Source of the DNA: JAEUIT01 sp044220875
GTDB lineage: Bacteria > Planctomycetota > Phycisphaerae > Phycisphaerales > SM1A02
Assembly: GCA_044220875.1 (NCBI GenBank)
Contig: JBGAQH010000003.1
Location: forward strand, 186,001 to 250,000
DNA length: 64,000 nucleotides
Reading direction: 5' to 3'
Each line of letters begins with the position of its first letter. Within the stretch, counting starts at the first letter, position 1. Shown here one piece after another: positions 19,732 to 28,483 of the stretch. The translations under genes were made by a program, and so were the position numbers. The notes under the pieces are model-generated. The model worked only from the letters and a program-made list of their open reading frames with translations. It did no database searches and had not been told where the DNA came from.

Positions 19732-21303
19732 TCAGTCCCATTCGCCGAGGAGCGTCGCCAGGTCCGTCGCGTCCACGGCGCCATCGCCGTTGAGGTCGGC
19801 CGGGCAGGGCGCGCCGCAGCTGCCCCATGCCCCAAGAAGGATGGCCAGATCCGGCGCCGTCACGTGGCAGTCGCCGTCGAGGTCGGCGGTGCGCGAGGGC
19901 AGGACTGCGATGCTGTAGGTTCCCGTGGCGCTCCCCGAGCCGTAGACCACGACCTGGTACGTGCCGGTGGCGGGGAGGATGAACGTCCCCGGATCGTCGA
20001 CGCAGAGGGCCGGATCATCGAAGAGGAGCGAGCCGCCGGGGGCGACGACCCGCCAGCGCAGGGCGCATCCGCCGCTGCCGTCGAGGAAGCAGACCGCCTC
20101 GCCGATGCCTCCCTCGACGAGGTAGATGTCGACGCTCGCCGGGGCCTCGATGTTGCCGGCGCCGGGGCCGGGGACGCCGTCGCTGACCGTCGTCCCGATC
20201 GTGATGGGGAACACCTGCGGAGGCTCGACTTCGACGAGCTTGAAGGAGTAGGCGCCGGTGGCGCTCGAGTTCCCGCTGTGGACGTCGATGGTGTAGGTGC
20301 CCGTGTCGAGCAGAAGGTATTGGCCCGGATCGGTGACGCAGATCGCGTTGTTCGAGAAGAGTGCGTTTCCCACGGGACTGGTGCACGACCAGAGAATCGA
20401 GCAGCCGCCGACGATCTCGTCGAAGTAGACGTTCGTGGGCAAGGCAATCGAGAGCTGGTAGCGATCGATCGATCCTGGCTCCTCGATCACGCCCGCGCCC
20501 GGTCCGGGCACTCCGCTCGATACGGTGTCGCCGACGGCGATCGGAAAGACCTGCGGCGCCTCGAGTGACCAGATGCGGAATGAGTATGCGCCGGTGGCGC
20601 CGTTGCTGCCGCTCACCTCGAAGACGTACGTTCCGCTTTCGGCCAGGACGATCGGGCCCGGATCGGTGACGCAGATCGCCTGTGATCCGAAGACCGGCGC
20701 GCCCGAGGGCGCGGTGCATTTCCAGAGGATCGTGCATCCGCCACCGAGCTCGTCGGCGTAGATCGCCTGCGGCGCGGTCACCGAGAGCTCATAGCGATCG
20801 ATCGCGCCGGGTTCCTCGAGGAAGCCGGCGCCGGCGGCGGGCACGCCGCTCGAGACGGTCTGCTCAAGGCCGATCCCGAACGTCTCCGGCGGATTCAGGG
20901 CCCACACGGTGAAGCCGTAGGTGCCGGCGCTGTTGGTGCTGGTCACGGTGATGGTGTACGTGCCCGCCTCGGGGAGGAGCTTCGTGCCCGGATCGGTGAC
21001 GCAGATCGCGTTGCTGGTGAAGACCGGTGTCAGTCCGGGACCGACGCAACTCCACACGATGCCGCAGCCGCCGCTCGTCTCCTCGAAATAGACGTTGGTC
21101 GGTTCGGTGATGGTGAGCTGATACGTATCGACGGCGCCGGGCCGCTCGATGTTGCCGGCGCCGGGTCCGGGCACGCCGTTCGAGACGGGCTGCTCAAGCG
21201 AGATGGTGAAGAGATCGGCGCCGCCCCGGGCCTGCGCCGTCGAGAGCCCCAGAATCAATGCGACCAAGCCCGCGACATATTGACCGATGATCGTGCGCGC
21301 CAT
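19732..21303 (-). CDS. Secreted four-repeat protein with C-terminal GC-type dockerin
   Basis: A 523-residue exported protein of unknown function. Signal peptide residues 1-24 (M-A-R-T-I-I-G-Q-Y-V-A-G-L-V-A-L-I-L-G). Four tandem modules of about 110 residues follow, each opening V-S-x-G-V-P-G-P-G-A-G-x-I-E-x-P-G-x-x-D-x-Y and containing G-G-C-x-I-x-W-x-C, A-I-C-V-T-D-P-G and G-T-Y-x-I-x-V; they resemble bacterial pre-peptidase C-terminal (PPC) beta-sandwiches with conserved Cys pairs. The end is a paired dockerin (D-L-D-G-D-C-H-V-T-A-P-D-L-A and D-L-N-G-D-G-A-V-D-A-T-D-L-A). AGGAG 8 nt before ATG 21303 fixes the start. No enzymatic domain is visible. Confidence 0.8.
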   Translation of the reverse strand: MARTIIGQYVAGLVALILGLSTAQARGGADLFTISLEQPVSNGVPGPGAGNIERPGAVDTYQLTITEPTNVYFEETSGGCGIVWSCVGPGLTPVFTSNAICVTDPGTKLLPEAGTYTITVTSTNSAGTYGFTVWALNPPETFGIGLEQTVSSGVPAAGAGFLEEPGAIDRYELSVTAPQAIYADELGGGCTILWKCTAPSGAPVFGSQAICVTDPGPIVLAESGTYVFEVSGSNGATGAYSFRIWSLEAPQVFPIAVGDTVSSGVPGPGAGVIEEPGSIDRYQLSIALPTNVYFDEIVGGCSILWSCTSPVGNALFSNNAICVTDPGQYLLLDTGTYTIDVHSGNSSATGAYSFKLVEVEPPQVFPITIGTTVSDGVPGPGAGNIEAPASVDIYLVEGGIGEAVCFLDGSGGCALRWRVVAPGGSLLFDDPALCVDDPGTFILPATGTYQVVVYGSGSATGTYSIAVLPSRTADLDGDCHVTAPDLAILLGAWGSCGAPCPADLNGDGAVDATDLATLLGEWD

Positions 21304-21462
21304 GAAACTCGCTCCTGCCGTTGCTGGTCCCACGGTAGCGACAGGGGCTGGGTGGCACGAAGCGCCATGTGCCGAATTCGCCGTGGGCCATCCCCATAAC
21401 CAGCCGGTGTGGGCGAGGCTTCGTCGGCGTCGACAGCCGCCCTGATCGGCGCGAGCGAGAAC

Positions 21463-21496
21463 AACCGCGCCCGGGCCGGGTGGCCCGGGCGCGGTT
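21463..21496 (-). terminator. Intrinsic terminator of clpC
   Basis: Perfect 15-bp stem (21463-21477 with 21482-21496) and a 4-nt loop, about 45 bp after the clpC stop; on the minus strand the stem ends GGTT and runs into GTTCTC. Confidence 0.65.
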
Positions 21497-21542
21497 GGTT
21501 GGGTGTGATGGATCGGGGGAGGGTCCGCACGCCGCGGGAGGG

Positions 21543-24089
21543 TCAGCTCGCCGAGGTCGCCGCCGGCGGCGGGGCTTCGCTTGAGCTGTCGGCCGGCTTC
21601 GGTCGGTCGGTCACGAAGGTGAGGTGGTCCTGATCCGGCTTGCGGGTCAGGGTCACGGTGTCGCCTTCGATGAAGTCGCCGGCGAGCAGCTGCTCGGCCA
21701 ACGAATCCTCGACGTACTGGCCGATCGCGCGACGCAGGGGACGGGCACCGAAGTCGGGGTTGTAGCCCTTCTCGATGAGGAAGTCCTTCGCGGTCTGCTC
21801 GAGGACCAGGTGCATGCCCTTCTCCTCGAGACGCTTGCGGACCTTCGACATCTCGAACTCGATGATCGTGTTCAGGTCGTCCTTGATGAGCGGACGGAAG
21901 ACGATCACGTCGTCGAGGCGGTTGATGAACTCCGGTCGGAAGAACTTCTCGACCTCGCTCATGAGGGACTTCTTGATGCGCTCGTAGTCCTGGACTTCCG
22001 CACGCTTCACGAAGCCGAACTGGCTGCCGCCCTTGATGATGTCGGCGCCGAGGTTCGAGGTCATGATGAGAATGACGTTCTTGAAGTCGACGTGGCGTCC
22101 GAACGAGTCGGTCAACCGGCCCTCTTCCATGATCTGGAGGAGCATGTTGAAGATGTCCGGGTGGGCCTTCTCGACCTCGTCGAGCAGAAGCACCGCGTAG
22201 GGCCGACGGCGGATCCGCTCGGTGAGCTGACCGCCCTCCTCGTAGCCGACGTAGCCCGGAGGCGCGCCGATGAGGCGGCTGACGTTGTGCTTCTCCATGT
22301 ACTCGCTCATGTCGAGGTAGATCAGGGCTTCCTGATCACCGAACATGAACTCGGCGAGGCTCTTCGCCAGCAGGGTCTTCCCGACGCCGGACGGGCCGAC
22401 GAAGATGAAGGAGCCCATCGGACGCTTCGGGTCCTTGAGGCCCGAGCGGGCCTTGCGGATCGCCCGAGCGACGGCCTTGACCGCCTCGTCCTGGCTGACG
22501 ACGCTCTTGTGCAGTTCCTTCTCGAGCTGGAGGAGACGCTGCGATTCGGCCTTCTCGAGGCGAGTCAGCGGCACGCCGGTCATCTTGCTGACGACCTCGG
22601 CGATGACTTCCTCGTCGACGGTCGCATGAATCTCGTTCATGCGGGCCCGCCAGTTGACCTGCACCGTCTCCTTCTCCTTGCGGAGCTTCTCCGCGTTGTC
22701 GCGCAGTTCGGCGGCCCGCTCGTAGTCGGCGTTCTTGACGGCCTCGTCCTTCTCGACCGAGAGGCGCTCGATCTTCTCCTCGAGGTCGGCCAGATCCGGC
22801 GGCTTGGTCATGCTCTTGAGGCGCAACCGGGCACCGGCCTCGTCGATGACGTCGATCGACTTGTCGGGCTGCACGCGACCGGGGATGTACCGGCCGGAGA
22901 GCTCGACCGCCGTTCGCAGGGCGGCATCGGTGATCTTGACGCGGTGGTGGCTCGCGTACTTCTCGCGCAGGCCCTTGAGGATCTCGAAGGTCTGCTCCGC
23001 GTTCGGCGGCTCGACCGGGATCGGCTGGAAGCGCCGCTCGAGGGCCGCGTCCTTCTCGATGTACTTGCGGTACTCGTCGTAGGTCGTGGCGCCGATGCAC
23101 TGAATTTCCCCGCGCGCCAGCGACGGCTTGAGCACGTTGGACGCGTCGATCGCGCCTTCCGCGCCGCCGGCGCCGACCAGGGTGTGGAGCTCGTCGATGA
23201 AGAGGATGACGTTCTTGGCCCGACGGACCTCATTCATCACCGCCTTGATGCGCTCTTCAAACTGACCGCGATACTTCGTGCCGGCGACCATCATGGCCAG
23301 GTCGAGGACGACCAGCCGCTTGTCGAAGAGGAGGTCGGGCACTTCCTGCGAGATGATCCGCTGGGCGAGACCCTCGACGATGGCGGTCTTGCCGACGCCC
23401 GCCTCCCCGAGGAGGACGGGGTTGTTCTTGGTTCGGCGGCAGAGAACCTGCACCAGACGCTCGATCTCGTCGAAGCGGCCGATGACCGGGTCGAGTTCGC
23501 CGGCCTTGGCGAGCTCGGTGAGATCGCGGCCGAAGGAGTCGAGAGCGGGGGTCTTCGACTTCCCGCGACGGGCAGTCCCGCCGGTCGGATCGATCGAAGG
23601 TTCCTTCGGCTCCTGCGGCTCGGCTGGCGGCTCGTCCTGCTCGTTCTGAACGCCCGCGCCGAGAAGGTTCAGGACCTCCTCGCGGACTTCCTCGAGCTTG
23701 AGGCCGAGGTTCATCAGCACCTGGGCGGCAACGCCGTCGTGTTCGCGCAGGAGACCGAGCAGCAAGTGCTCCGTTCCCACGTAGTTGTGATTCAGATTGC
23801 GGGCTTCCTCGATCGCGTACTCGATGACCTTCTTGGCCCTCGGCGTCTGCGGGAGCTTGCCCATGGTCACCATCTCGGGGCCGCTCTTCACGAGCTTCTC
23901 GACCTCGAGGCGGACCTTTCGAAGATCAATGTCCAGGTTCTTGAGGACATTGGCCCCGACACCCGAGCCTTCCTTCACCAGACCGAGCAGGATGTGCTCG
24001 GTCCCGATGTACTCGTGGTTAAAGCGCTGGGCCTCTTGGTTGGCCAGGGCCATCACCTTGCGAGCTCGGTCGGTCAGCCGTTCAAACAT
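21543..24089 (-). CDS. clpC: ATP-dependent Clp protease ATPase subunit ClpC
   Basis: Hsp100/Clp unfoldase that feeds proteins to ClpP. 848 residues in the family order: two N-terminal Clp repeats (F-N-H-E-Y-I-G-T-E-H-I-L-L-G and L-N-H-N-Y-V-G-T-E-H-L-L-L-G), AAA domain 1 with Walker A G-E-A-G-V-G-K-T, a UVR/middle segment (N-A-D-Y-E-R-A-A-E-L-R-D), AAA domain 2 with Walker A G-P-S-G-V-G-K-T, and the C-terminal D2-small domain. The linker between N-domain and D1 (about residues 150-180) is Glu/Pro-rich, and the tail ends S-S-E-A-P-P-P-A-A-T-S-A-S. AAGGAG 6 nt before ATG 24089 sets the start. Stand-alone, without mcsA/ctsR or clpP nearby. Confidence 0.95.
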   Translation of the reverse strand: MFERLTDRARKVMALANQEAQRFNHEYIGTEHILLGLVKEGSGVGANVLKNLDIDLRKVRLEVEKLVKSGPEMVTMGKLPQTPRAKKVIEYAIEEARNLNHNYVGTEHLLLGLLREHDGVAAQVLMNLGLKLEEVREEVLNLLGAGVQNEQDEPPAEPQEPKEPSIDPTGGTARRGKSKTPALDSFGRDLTELAKAGELDPVIGRFDEIERLVQVLCRRTKNNPVLLGEAGVGKTAIVEGLAQRIISQEVPDLLFDKRLVVLDLAMMVAGTKYRGQFEERIKAVMNEVRRAKNVILFIDELHTLVGAGGAEGAIDASNVLKPSLARGEIQCIGATTYDEYRKYIEKDAALERRFQPIPVEPPNAEQTFEILKGLREKYASHHRVKITDAALRTAVELSGRYIPGRVQPDKSIDVIDEAGARLRLKSMTKPPDLADLEEKIERLSVEKDEAVKNADYERAAELRDNAEKLRKEKETVQVNWRARMNEIHATVDEEVIAEVVSKMTGVPLTRLEKAESQRLLQLEKELHKSVVSQDEAVKAVARAIRKARSGLKDPKRPMGSFIFVGPSGVGKTLLAKSLAEFMFGDQEALIYLDMSEYMEKHNVSRLIGAPPGYVGYEEGGQLTERIRRRPYAVLLLDEVEKAHPDIFNMLLQIMEEGRLTDSFGRHVDFKNVILIMTSNLGADIIKGGSQFGFVKRAEVQDYERIKKSLMSEVEKFFRPEFINRLDDVIVFRPLIKDDLNTIIEFEMSKVRKRLEEKGMHLVLEQTAKDFLIEKGYNPDFGARPLRRAIGQYVEDSLAEQLLAGDFIEGDTVTLTRKPDQDHLTFVTDRPKPADSSSEAPPPAATSAS

Positions 24090-24524
24090 GGCGGTCTCCT
24101 TCAGGCGTTGGGGGTCGGGTACGCACCCGGTCACTCGGCCTGTTGCCCTTCCAGATCAGCGGAGTCCTCATCGGACGGCGTCGTGGGCCTGATTATGGTA
24201 CTCAGGCTCAGGAACGATGTTCGGTGGAGCTCCGGCGTGAGGTCTGCCGGAGTCGCCTCCGGCGTCGCTCGGGGTTCGCAAGACGCGCGCCGCGCGGAAT
24301 GACCCGCGCGAGCGAACGCACCGCGACCCCTGCCATCCGTTTCTGTCGGTCGGATTCCCCCGCCGGGACACCGAAACATGGCATCACTCTCTCAGTTTCC
24401 TCGTACTACCTTCCGTGCAGGCGGTGCGACCTGTTCCAGCGGTCCTTGGATTCCGCGCCAACGCCTCGCCGTTCTCGTGCTGCTCGACTTCGATCACCCG
24501 ACCTCGCACCGGAGCCTCGCTGCC
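24090..24524. other. 435-bp divergent intergenic region
   Basis: Separates clpC from the peptidase-like gene. A minus-strand CATAAT (24192-24197) could be the clpC -10, giving a leader of about 95 nt. A 7-bp inverted repeat CTCCGGC/GCCGGAG lies at 24230-24252. No supported gene was seen in it; open frames here have coding statistics like noncoding shadows. Confidence 0.35.
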
Positions 24525-25985
24525 ATGAAGAGCCTGTTGCTCGTTGTCTCCGCTGCCCTTCTGGCGGTTGGCCCGATCGCTGCGTCGGCCGACGCCCGCG
24601 CCCAAGGCCACACCGAACGCCCGCCGCAGACGCCCCCTGATGACGCGCCGCCCGCGGCGCCGCGGACCTCGCCCACGCCGCCGCCGCCAACGCCGCAGCC
24701 AACTCCGCAGCCATCTCCGCAGCCGATCGAGCTCGGTCGGCCGCAACCGCTCAAGGTCTCGCTCGTCGCTGGGGGAACCGTGGTCGGCCAGATCACGCGC
24801 TGGGACGTCGATGGACTCGACGCCACCGTTGAGGGGGCGGCGCGGCGCCTCCAGTGGGACGACATCGCGCCGACGGACCTCTATCGCCTCCGCAAACGGT
24901 TGCTCGAGCAGTTGCCGCAGAGTCAGCGCCGCGAGGCGTCGCTTGAGCTTGCCGCATACCTCTATAGTCGGGCCGACGGCGAGACGCTCGGCGATCGCGC
25001 GTTTGACGACGCCAAGCGATGGGGCGCGGGGGCCGATGATCGTCCGCAGGTGCGGGCCCGCGGCGAGGACCGTCGCCAGGCGCGCAACGAGCGACTGGCG
25101 CGAGCCGATCGAGCGAGGCTGGCGGAGGGCTCACCCGAGGCCTCGATGTTCGGCAACACCTCCTGGCCCACGCTCACGCCCGACGAGCAGGTCGCCGCGG
25201 TCGCGGAACTGCGCAAGCAGACCGTCGAGATGCTTGCCGCCGCGGGGCGCGACGCGACGCCGGTCGAATCGAAGCACTGTCTCGTCTACTCGGCGCTGGG
25301 CGTGACCGATGCGGCGCGGCGGGCGACCGACATCGAGGCCTTCATCGAGGCCACGCTCCCCCGACTCGGCCTTCCGAAGGAGGGGTCGCTCTGGCATGGG
25401 CGGCTCGTCGTCATCGTGAGCGAGGATCGTGACCAGTTTGCGCTGATCGAAGCCGCGGCGTTCCGCGCCCAAGCTCGCGCCGACGAGATCGCCATCACCC
25501 ATTACGACGGCCCGAGGGCATTCGTCCACATGCTCAAGCAGGCCGACGAGGTCGGGTCGCGGATCGCCGTCAGCCGGGCCGTCGCTCTCGCGATGCTCCA
25601 TCGCTTCGTCAGCGCAACGCGCTTGCCCGCCTGGGCCAACGAGGGCTTCGCCGATTGGCTCGTCGCGAGCTATCGCCCGACGAAATCGCTCGACGGGGTC
25701 CTGCGCCGTTCGGGGCTCACCGCGGTGCGGGCGTCTTCGGGCTTCGCCCACGCGGCGGCCATCACCTACGCGCCGCACACCTGGCCCTTCGCGGACGCTG
25801 CGTCACGCGGCGAGGCGTATGTGCTCGCGTCCTATTTCGCCGAGCACCACGGCGAGGCGTTCCTCGCCTTCGTGAAGAGCGCCAAGGCCGGCGAGCCCTG
25901 GCAGGAAGCGTTCGCGCAGGCGTTCAAGGCTCCGCTGGATCGCATGCTCGATGCGGCGTGGGACTTCCACCGGGTCAATGACTGA
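24525..25985 (+). CDS. Exported peptidase-MA-like protein lacking the zinc motif
   Basis: A 486-residue exported protein. Signal peptide residues 1-25 (M-K-S-L-L-L-V-V-S-A-A-L-L-A), then a Pro-rich stretch (about 30-65), a short beta-domain (S-L-V-A-G-G-T-V-V-G-Q-I-T-R-W), a charged helical region and a C-terminal domain from about 230. That domain ends with L-P-A-W-A-N-E-G-F-A-D-W-L-V-A-S-Y, the distal half of gluzincin (peptidase MA-like) active sites, but where HExxH is expected the sequence reads A-L-A-M-L-H-R-F, so it is probably non-catalytic. GGAG 10 nt before ATG 24525. The end overlaps the convergent ABC gene by 11 bp. Confidence 0.62.
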   Translation: MKSLLLVVSAALLAVGPIAASADARAQGHTERPPQTPPDDAPPAAPRTSPTPPPPTPQPTPQPSPQPIELGRPQPLKVSLVAGGTVVGQITRWDVDGLDATVEGAARRLQWDDIAPTDLYRLRKRLLEQLPQSQRREASLELAAYLYSRADGETLGDRAFDDAKRWGAGADDRPQVRARGEDRRQARNERLARADRARLAEGSPEASMFGNTSWPTLTPDEQVAAVAELRKQTVEMLAAAGRDATPVESKHCLVYSALGVTDAARRATDIEAFIEATLPRLGLPKEGSLWHGRLVVIVSEDRDQFALIEAAAFRAQARADEIAITHYDGPRAFVHMLKQADEVGSRIAVSRAVALAMLHRFVSATRLPAWANEGFADWLVASYRPTKSLDGVLRRSGLTAVRASSGFAHAAAITYAPHTWPFADAASRGEAYVLASYFAEHHGEAFLAFVKSAKAGEPWQEAFAQAFKAPLDRMLDAAWDFHRVND

Positions 25986-26730
25986 TTGCGGCGTTCGGTG
26001 ACGACGCGCCCTCGACGATGCGTCCGTCCACGATGCGGACCGTGCGGTCGGCCATCGTGGCGATGGAGCTGTCGTGCGTGACCATCAGGACGGTGAGCCC
26101 CTCGCGATGGAGCTCGCGGATGACCGCAAGAATCTCGCCGCCGGTCTTGGCGTCGAGGTTGCCCGTCGGCTCGTCGGCGAGCAGCACGTTGGGGCCGTTC
26201 ACGAGGGCGCGGGCGATCGCCGTCCGCTGTCGTTCGCCGCCGGAGAGCTCGTTCGGCCGGTGGGTGAGGCGATGGCCGAGGCCAAAGCGCTCGAGGAGCG
26301 ACTTCGCGCGATTGCGGATGTCGCCGGCGGCGAGCCACGCGAAGGGCGAGCGGCCGGTCATCGCCGGGAGCATCGCATTCTCGAGCACGTTGAGTTCGGG
26401 CAGCAGGTGATAGAACTGGAAGACGAAGCCGACGGAATGGGCCCGGTAGCGATTGAGCCCCGCGGCGTTGAGGGCGGTGACGTCGGTCTCTTCGAAGGTG
26501 ATCGTGCCCCCCGCCGTTCCGGCCCCGCCGCCGGGGCGGTCGGGGCGATCGAGCCCACCAAGGAGATGGAGCAGGGTGCTCTTGCCCGACCCGGAGAGTC
26601 CGACGACGGCGACCCATTCGCCCCGCTCGACCGCGATCGATGCGTCGCGCAGCACGGGCACGCTGACCCGTCCCATGCGGTAGGTCTTGCTGAGCCGCTC
26701 GGCTCGGAGGATGGGGCGTGCGGTGGTCAT
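25975..26730 (-). CDS. ABC transporter ATP-binding protein, LolD/MacB type
   Basis: A 251-residue ATPase energising the permease encoded just upstream. Walker A G-L-S-G-S-G-K-S-T, Q-loop F-Q-F-Y-H-L-L-P, signature L-S-G-G-E-R-Q-R, Walker B V-L-L-A-D-E-P-T-G-N-L-D and H-loop V-T-H-D are all intact. The F-Q-x-Y-x-L-L-P-E-L-x-V-x-E-N pattern is typical of the LolD/MacB/FtsE clade, which drives lipoprotein release or mechanotransmission rather than transport through the membrane. The ATG lies 2 bp after the permease stop. A Gly-rich insertion (P-G-G-G-A-G-T-A-G-G) after the Walker A helix is unusual. Confidence 0.87.
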   Translation of the reverse strand: MTTARPILRAERLSKTYRMGRVSVPVLRDASIAVERGEWVAVVGLSGSGKSTLLHLLGGLDRPDRPGGGAGTAGGTITFEETDVTALNAAGLNRYRAHSVGFVFQFYHLLPELNVLENAMLPAMTGRSPFAWLAAGDIRNRAKSLLERFGLGHRLTHRPNELSGGERQRTAIARALVNGPNVLLADEPTGNLDAKTGGEILAVIRELHREGLTVLMVTHDSSIATMADRTVRIVDGRIVEGASSPNAAISH

Positions 26731-26732
26731 CG

Positions 26733-28391
26733 TCACTCGTACCGCAGGCTCCGGACGGGGTCGGTGTCGGCGGCGCGGGCCGCGGGAACGGCCGCACCGA
26801 TGACGCTGAAGAGGATCGCGAAGCCCATTGTCATGAAGGCGTTCGTGAAGTCGAGGTGATTCGGGATGCGGCTGAAGTAGTAGACGCTCGGGTCCCAGAT
26901 CAGGAAGCCGCGGTGATGCATGAGAAGGACGCCGATCCCCGCAAGAAGCAGCGCTCCGACGATCCAGAGCAGCGTGAAGAGGGCGGAGTCGCGGAGGATC
27001 GCCATCACCGCGCCGATGCCAGCGCCCGCCGCAAGGCCGAAGACGGCGATCCACAGCCACATCGGCGCCGCTTCGCCCATGGCGGCGTGGATCTCGTTGA
27101 TGCGATTGATGACCACCCACGCCAGCGCCATGCCGACGCTTGAGCCGGCGACGCCGATCGCAAGACCGTAGGCGAGGAAGATCGCGAGGATGCCGGTGCG
27201 CGAGGCGCCGACCGAGCGGAGGACGCCGATGTCGCGGGTCTTCTCGTGCACGATCGACCAGAAAATCGCCAGGACCAGTCCCGCGCAGACGATGTAGACG
27301 AGCGAGAAGAGGACCTGCATGAGGCCGCGCTCCTTCTCGACGGGGCCGATGAGGTCCCGCATGCGCTGCTCCCAGGTGAGGATGTCGACGCCTGCCGGCA
27401 TCGCCTCGGCCTCGGGGTCCTCGGCCTTCAGCGCGGCGAGTCGCTGATAGACCGCCCGCACCGCCTCGCGAAGGGCGTCGGGGGTCACGCCCGGCTTGGC
27501 CTTCACGAGGATCGTCGTCACGCGGGCCGAGGAGGAACCGACGCGCAGCGGCTCGCCCGTGGTCGGATCGAACTTGGTCTGCGAGAAGCGGGCAGTCTCG
27601 CCGAGTCCGAGGATTTCCTGGGCGTAGTTGAGCGGAATGAGCACCCGCTGGTTGTCGATCTGGAAGACGCCGGTCTGGAACTCGTTGACGATCGCCAGCG
27701 GCACATGGCGCTGCGCGTCTGCGGTCGCCGACTCCGTCACGGGGACGACGGTGAGCGAGACCTCGTACTGGGGCATCCAGTGCAGGCGGTCCTGTTCGTG
27801 GCTGAAGGGATCGTGGGTGCGGTAGGAGCCGTCGCGCTGGCGATCGTTGAAGGGGGAGATCTCGATGCCGAGGATCGCCCCGGGCAGCGGCGAATTGCTG
27901 CGGCTCATCGCCATCGCCTCCGCCTCGCGGTCGTAGTTCGGGTCGAGGCGGGGGTCGTCGGGCTTCATGGCCGCGGCCTCGTCGGCGGTCGGCTTCTTCC
28001 AATAGAGAAGCCGGTGGAAGTCGAGGACGCGGGCGAGCGACGAGGGCTCGACGGCCCAGACCTGCACCATCTCGACGGTGCCCTTCCGCTGCGGGCCGTA
28101 GGGCATCTTGAGGAGCCCGTAGCTCTCGATGATCGGCGTCGCGGCCTCGGCTTCGGGCAACTGTTCGATGTCCGCGATGAGGTCGCGGTAGTAGGGCATG
28201 CCGGCGACGGGCACGTGGACGATGACGTCGCCGACCAGCCGCTTGCCGGAGTCGCGGAGCATGTCGAGAAAGCCGGTCATCACGCTCACCACGACGATCA
28301 CCAGCGTCACGCAGAGCGCAACGGCCAAGACCGCGATGATCGGCATGATCCGCGTGGTCAGGAATCGCAGGACGAGCAGGGCTTGGTACAT
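26733..28391 (-). CDS. ABC transporter permease, LolC/LolE-MacB type
   Basis: A 552-residue inner-membrane protein with the MacB/LolCE/FtsX fold: one N-terminal helix (about 15-40), a large periplasmic domain (about 50-345), then several helices. The FtsX segment reads C-A-G-L-V-L-A-I-F-W-S-I-V-H-E-K-T-R-D-I-G-V-L-R-S-V-G-A-S, the cytoplasmic coupling region. Instead of the usual three C-terminal helices there appear to be additional ones (residues about 445-500) before the closing A-R-A-A-D-T-D-P-V-R-S-L-R-Y-E, so this permease is longer than LolC (about 400 aa). Probably extracts lipoproteins or assembles envelope components. TATGAT on the minus strand about 27 nt upstream is a possible -10. 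Confidence 0.82.
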   Translation of the reverse strand: MYQALLVLRFLTTRIMPIIAVLAVALCVTLVIVVVSVMTGFLDMLRDSGKRLVGDVIVHVPVAGMPYYRDLIADIEQLPEAEAATPIIESYGLLKMPYGPQRKGTVEMVQVWAVEPSSLARVLDFHRLLYWKKPTADEAAAMKPDDPRLDPNYDREAEAMAMSRSNSPLPGAILGIEISPFNDRQRDGSYRTHDPFSHEQDRLHWMPQYEVSLTVVPVTESATADAQRHVPLAIVNEFQTGVFQIDNQRVLIPLNYAQEILGLGETARFSQTKFDPTTGEPLRVGSSSARVTTILVKAKPGVTPDALREAVRAVYQRLAALKAEDPEAEAMPAGVDILTWEQRMRDLIGPVEKERGLMQVLFSLVYIVCAGLVLAIFWSIVHEKTRDIGVLRSVGASRTGILAIFLAYGLAIGVAGSSVGMALAWVVINRINEIHAAMGEAAPMWLWIAVFGLAAGAGIGAVMAILRDSALFTLLWIVGALLLAGIGVLLMHHRGFLIWDPSVYYFSRIPNHLDFTNAFMTMGFAILFSVIGAAVPAARAADTDPVRSLRYE

Positions 28392-28448
28392 CGATCGGGC
28401 GAAACGAAGCGGGGCGGATCATACGGCCGAAGGGAGGGGCCAAGGGCG

Positions 28449-28477
28449 TTCGACGGAGGGATTTCTCGCGATACGCT
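28449..28477 (+). promoter_or_regulatory. nnrE promoter, leaderless-type
   Basis: TTCGAC (28449-28454), 17 bp, TACGCT (28472-28477), then 6 nt to the GTG at 28484. Confidence 0.5.
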
Positions 28478-28483
28478 TGGGGC

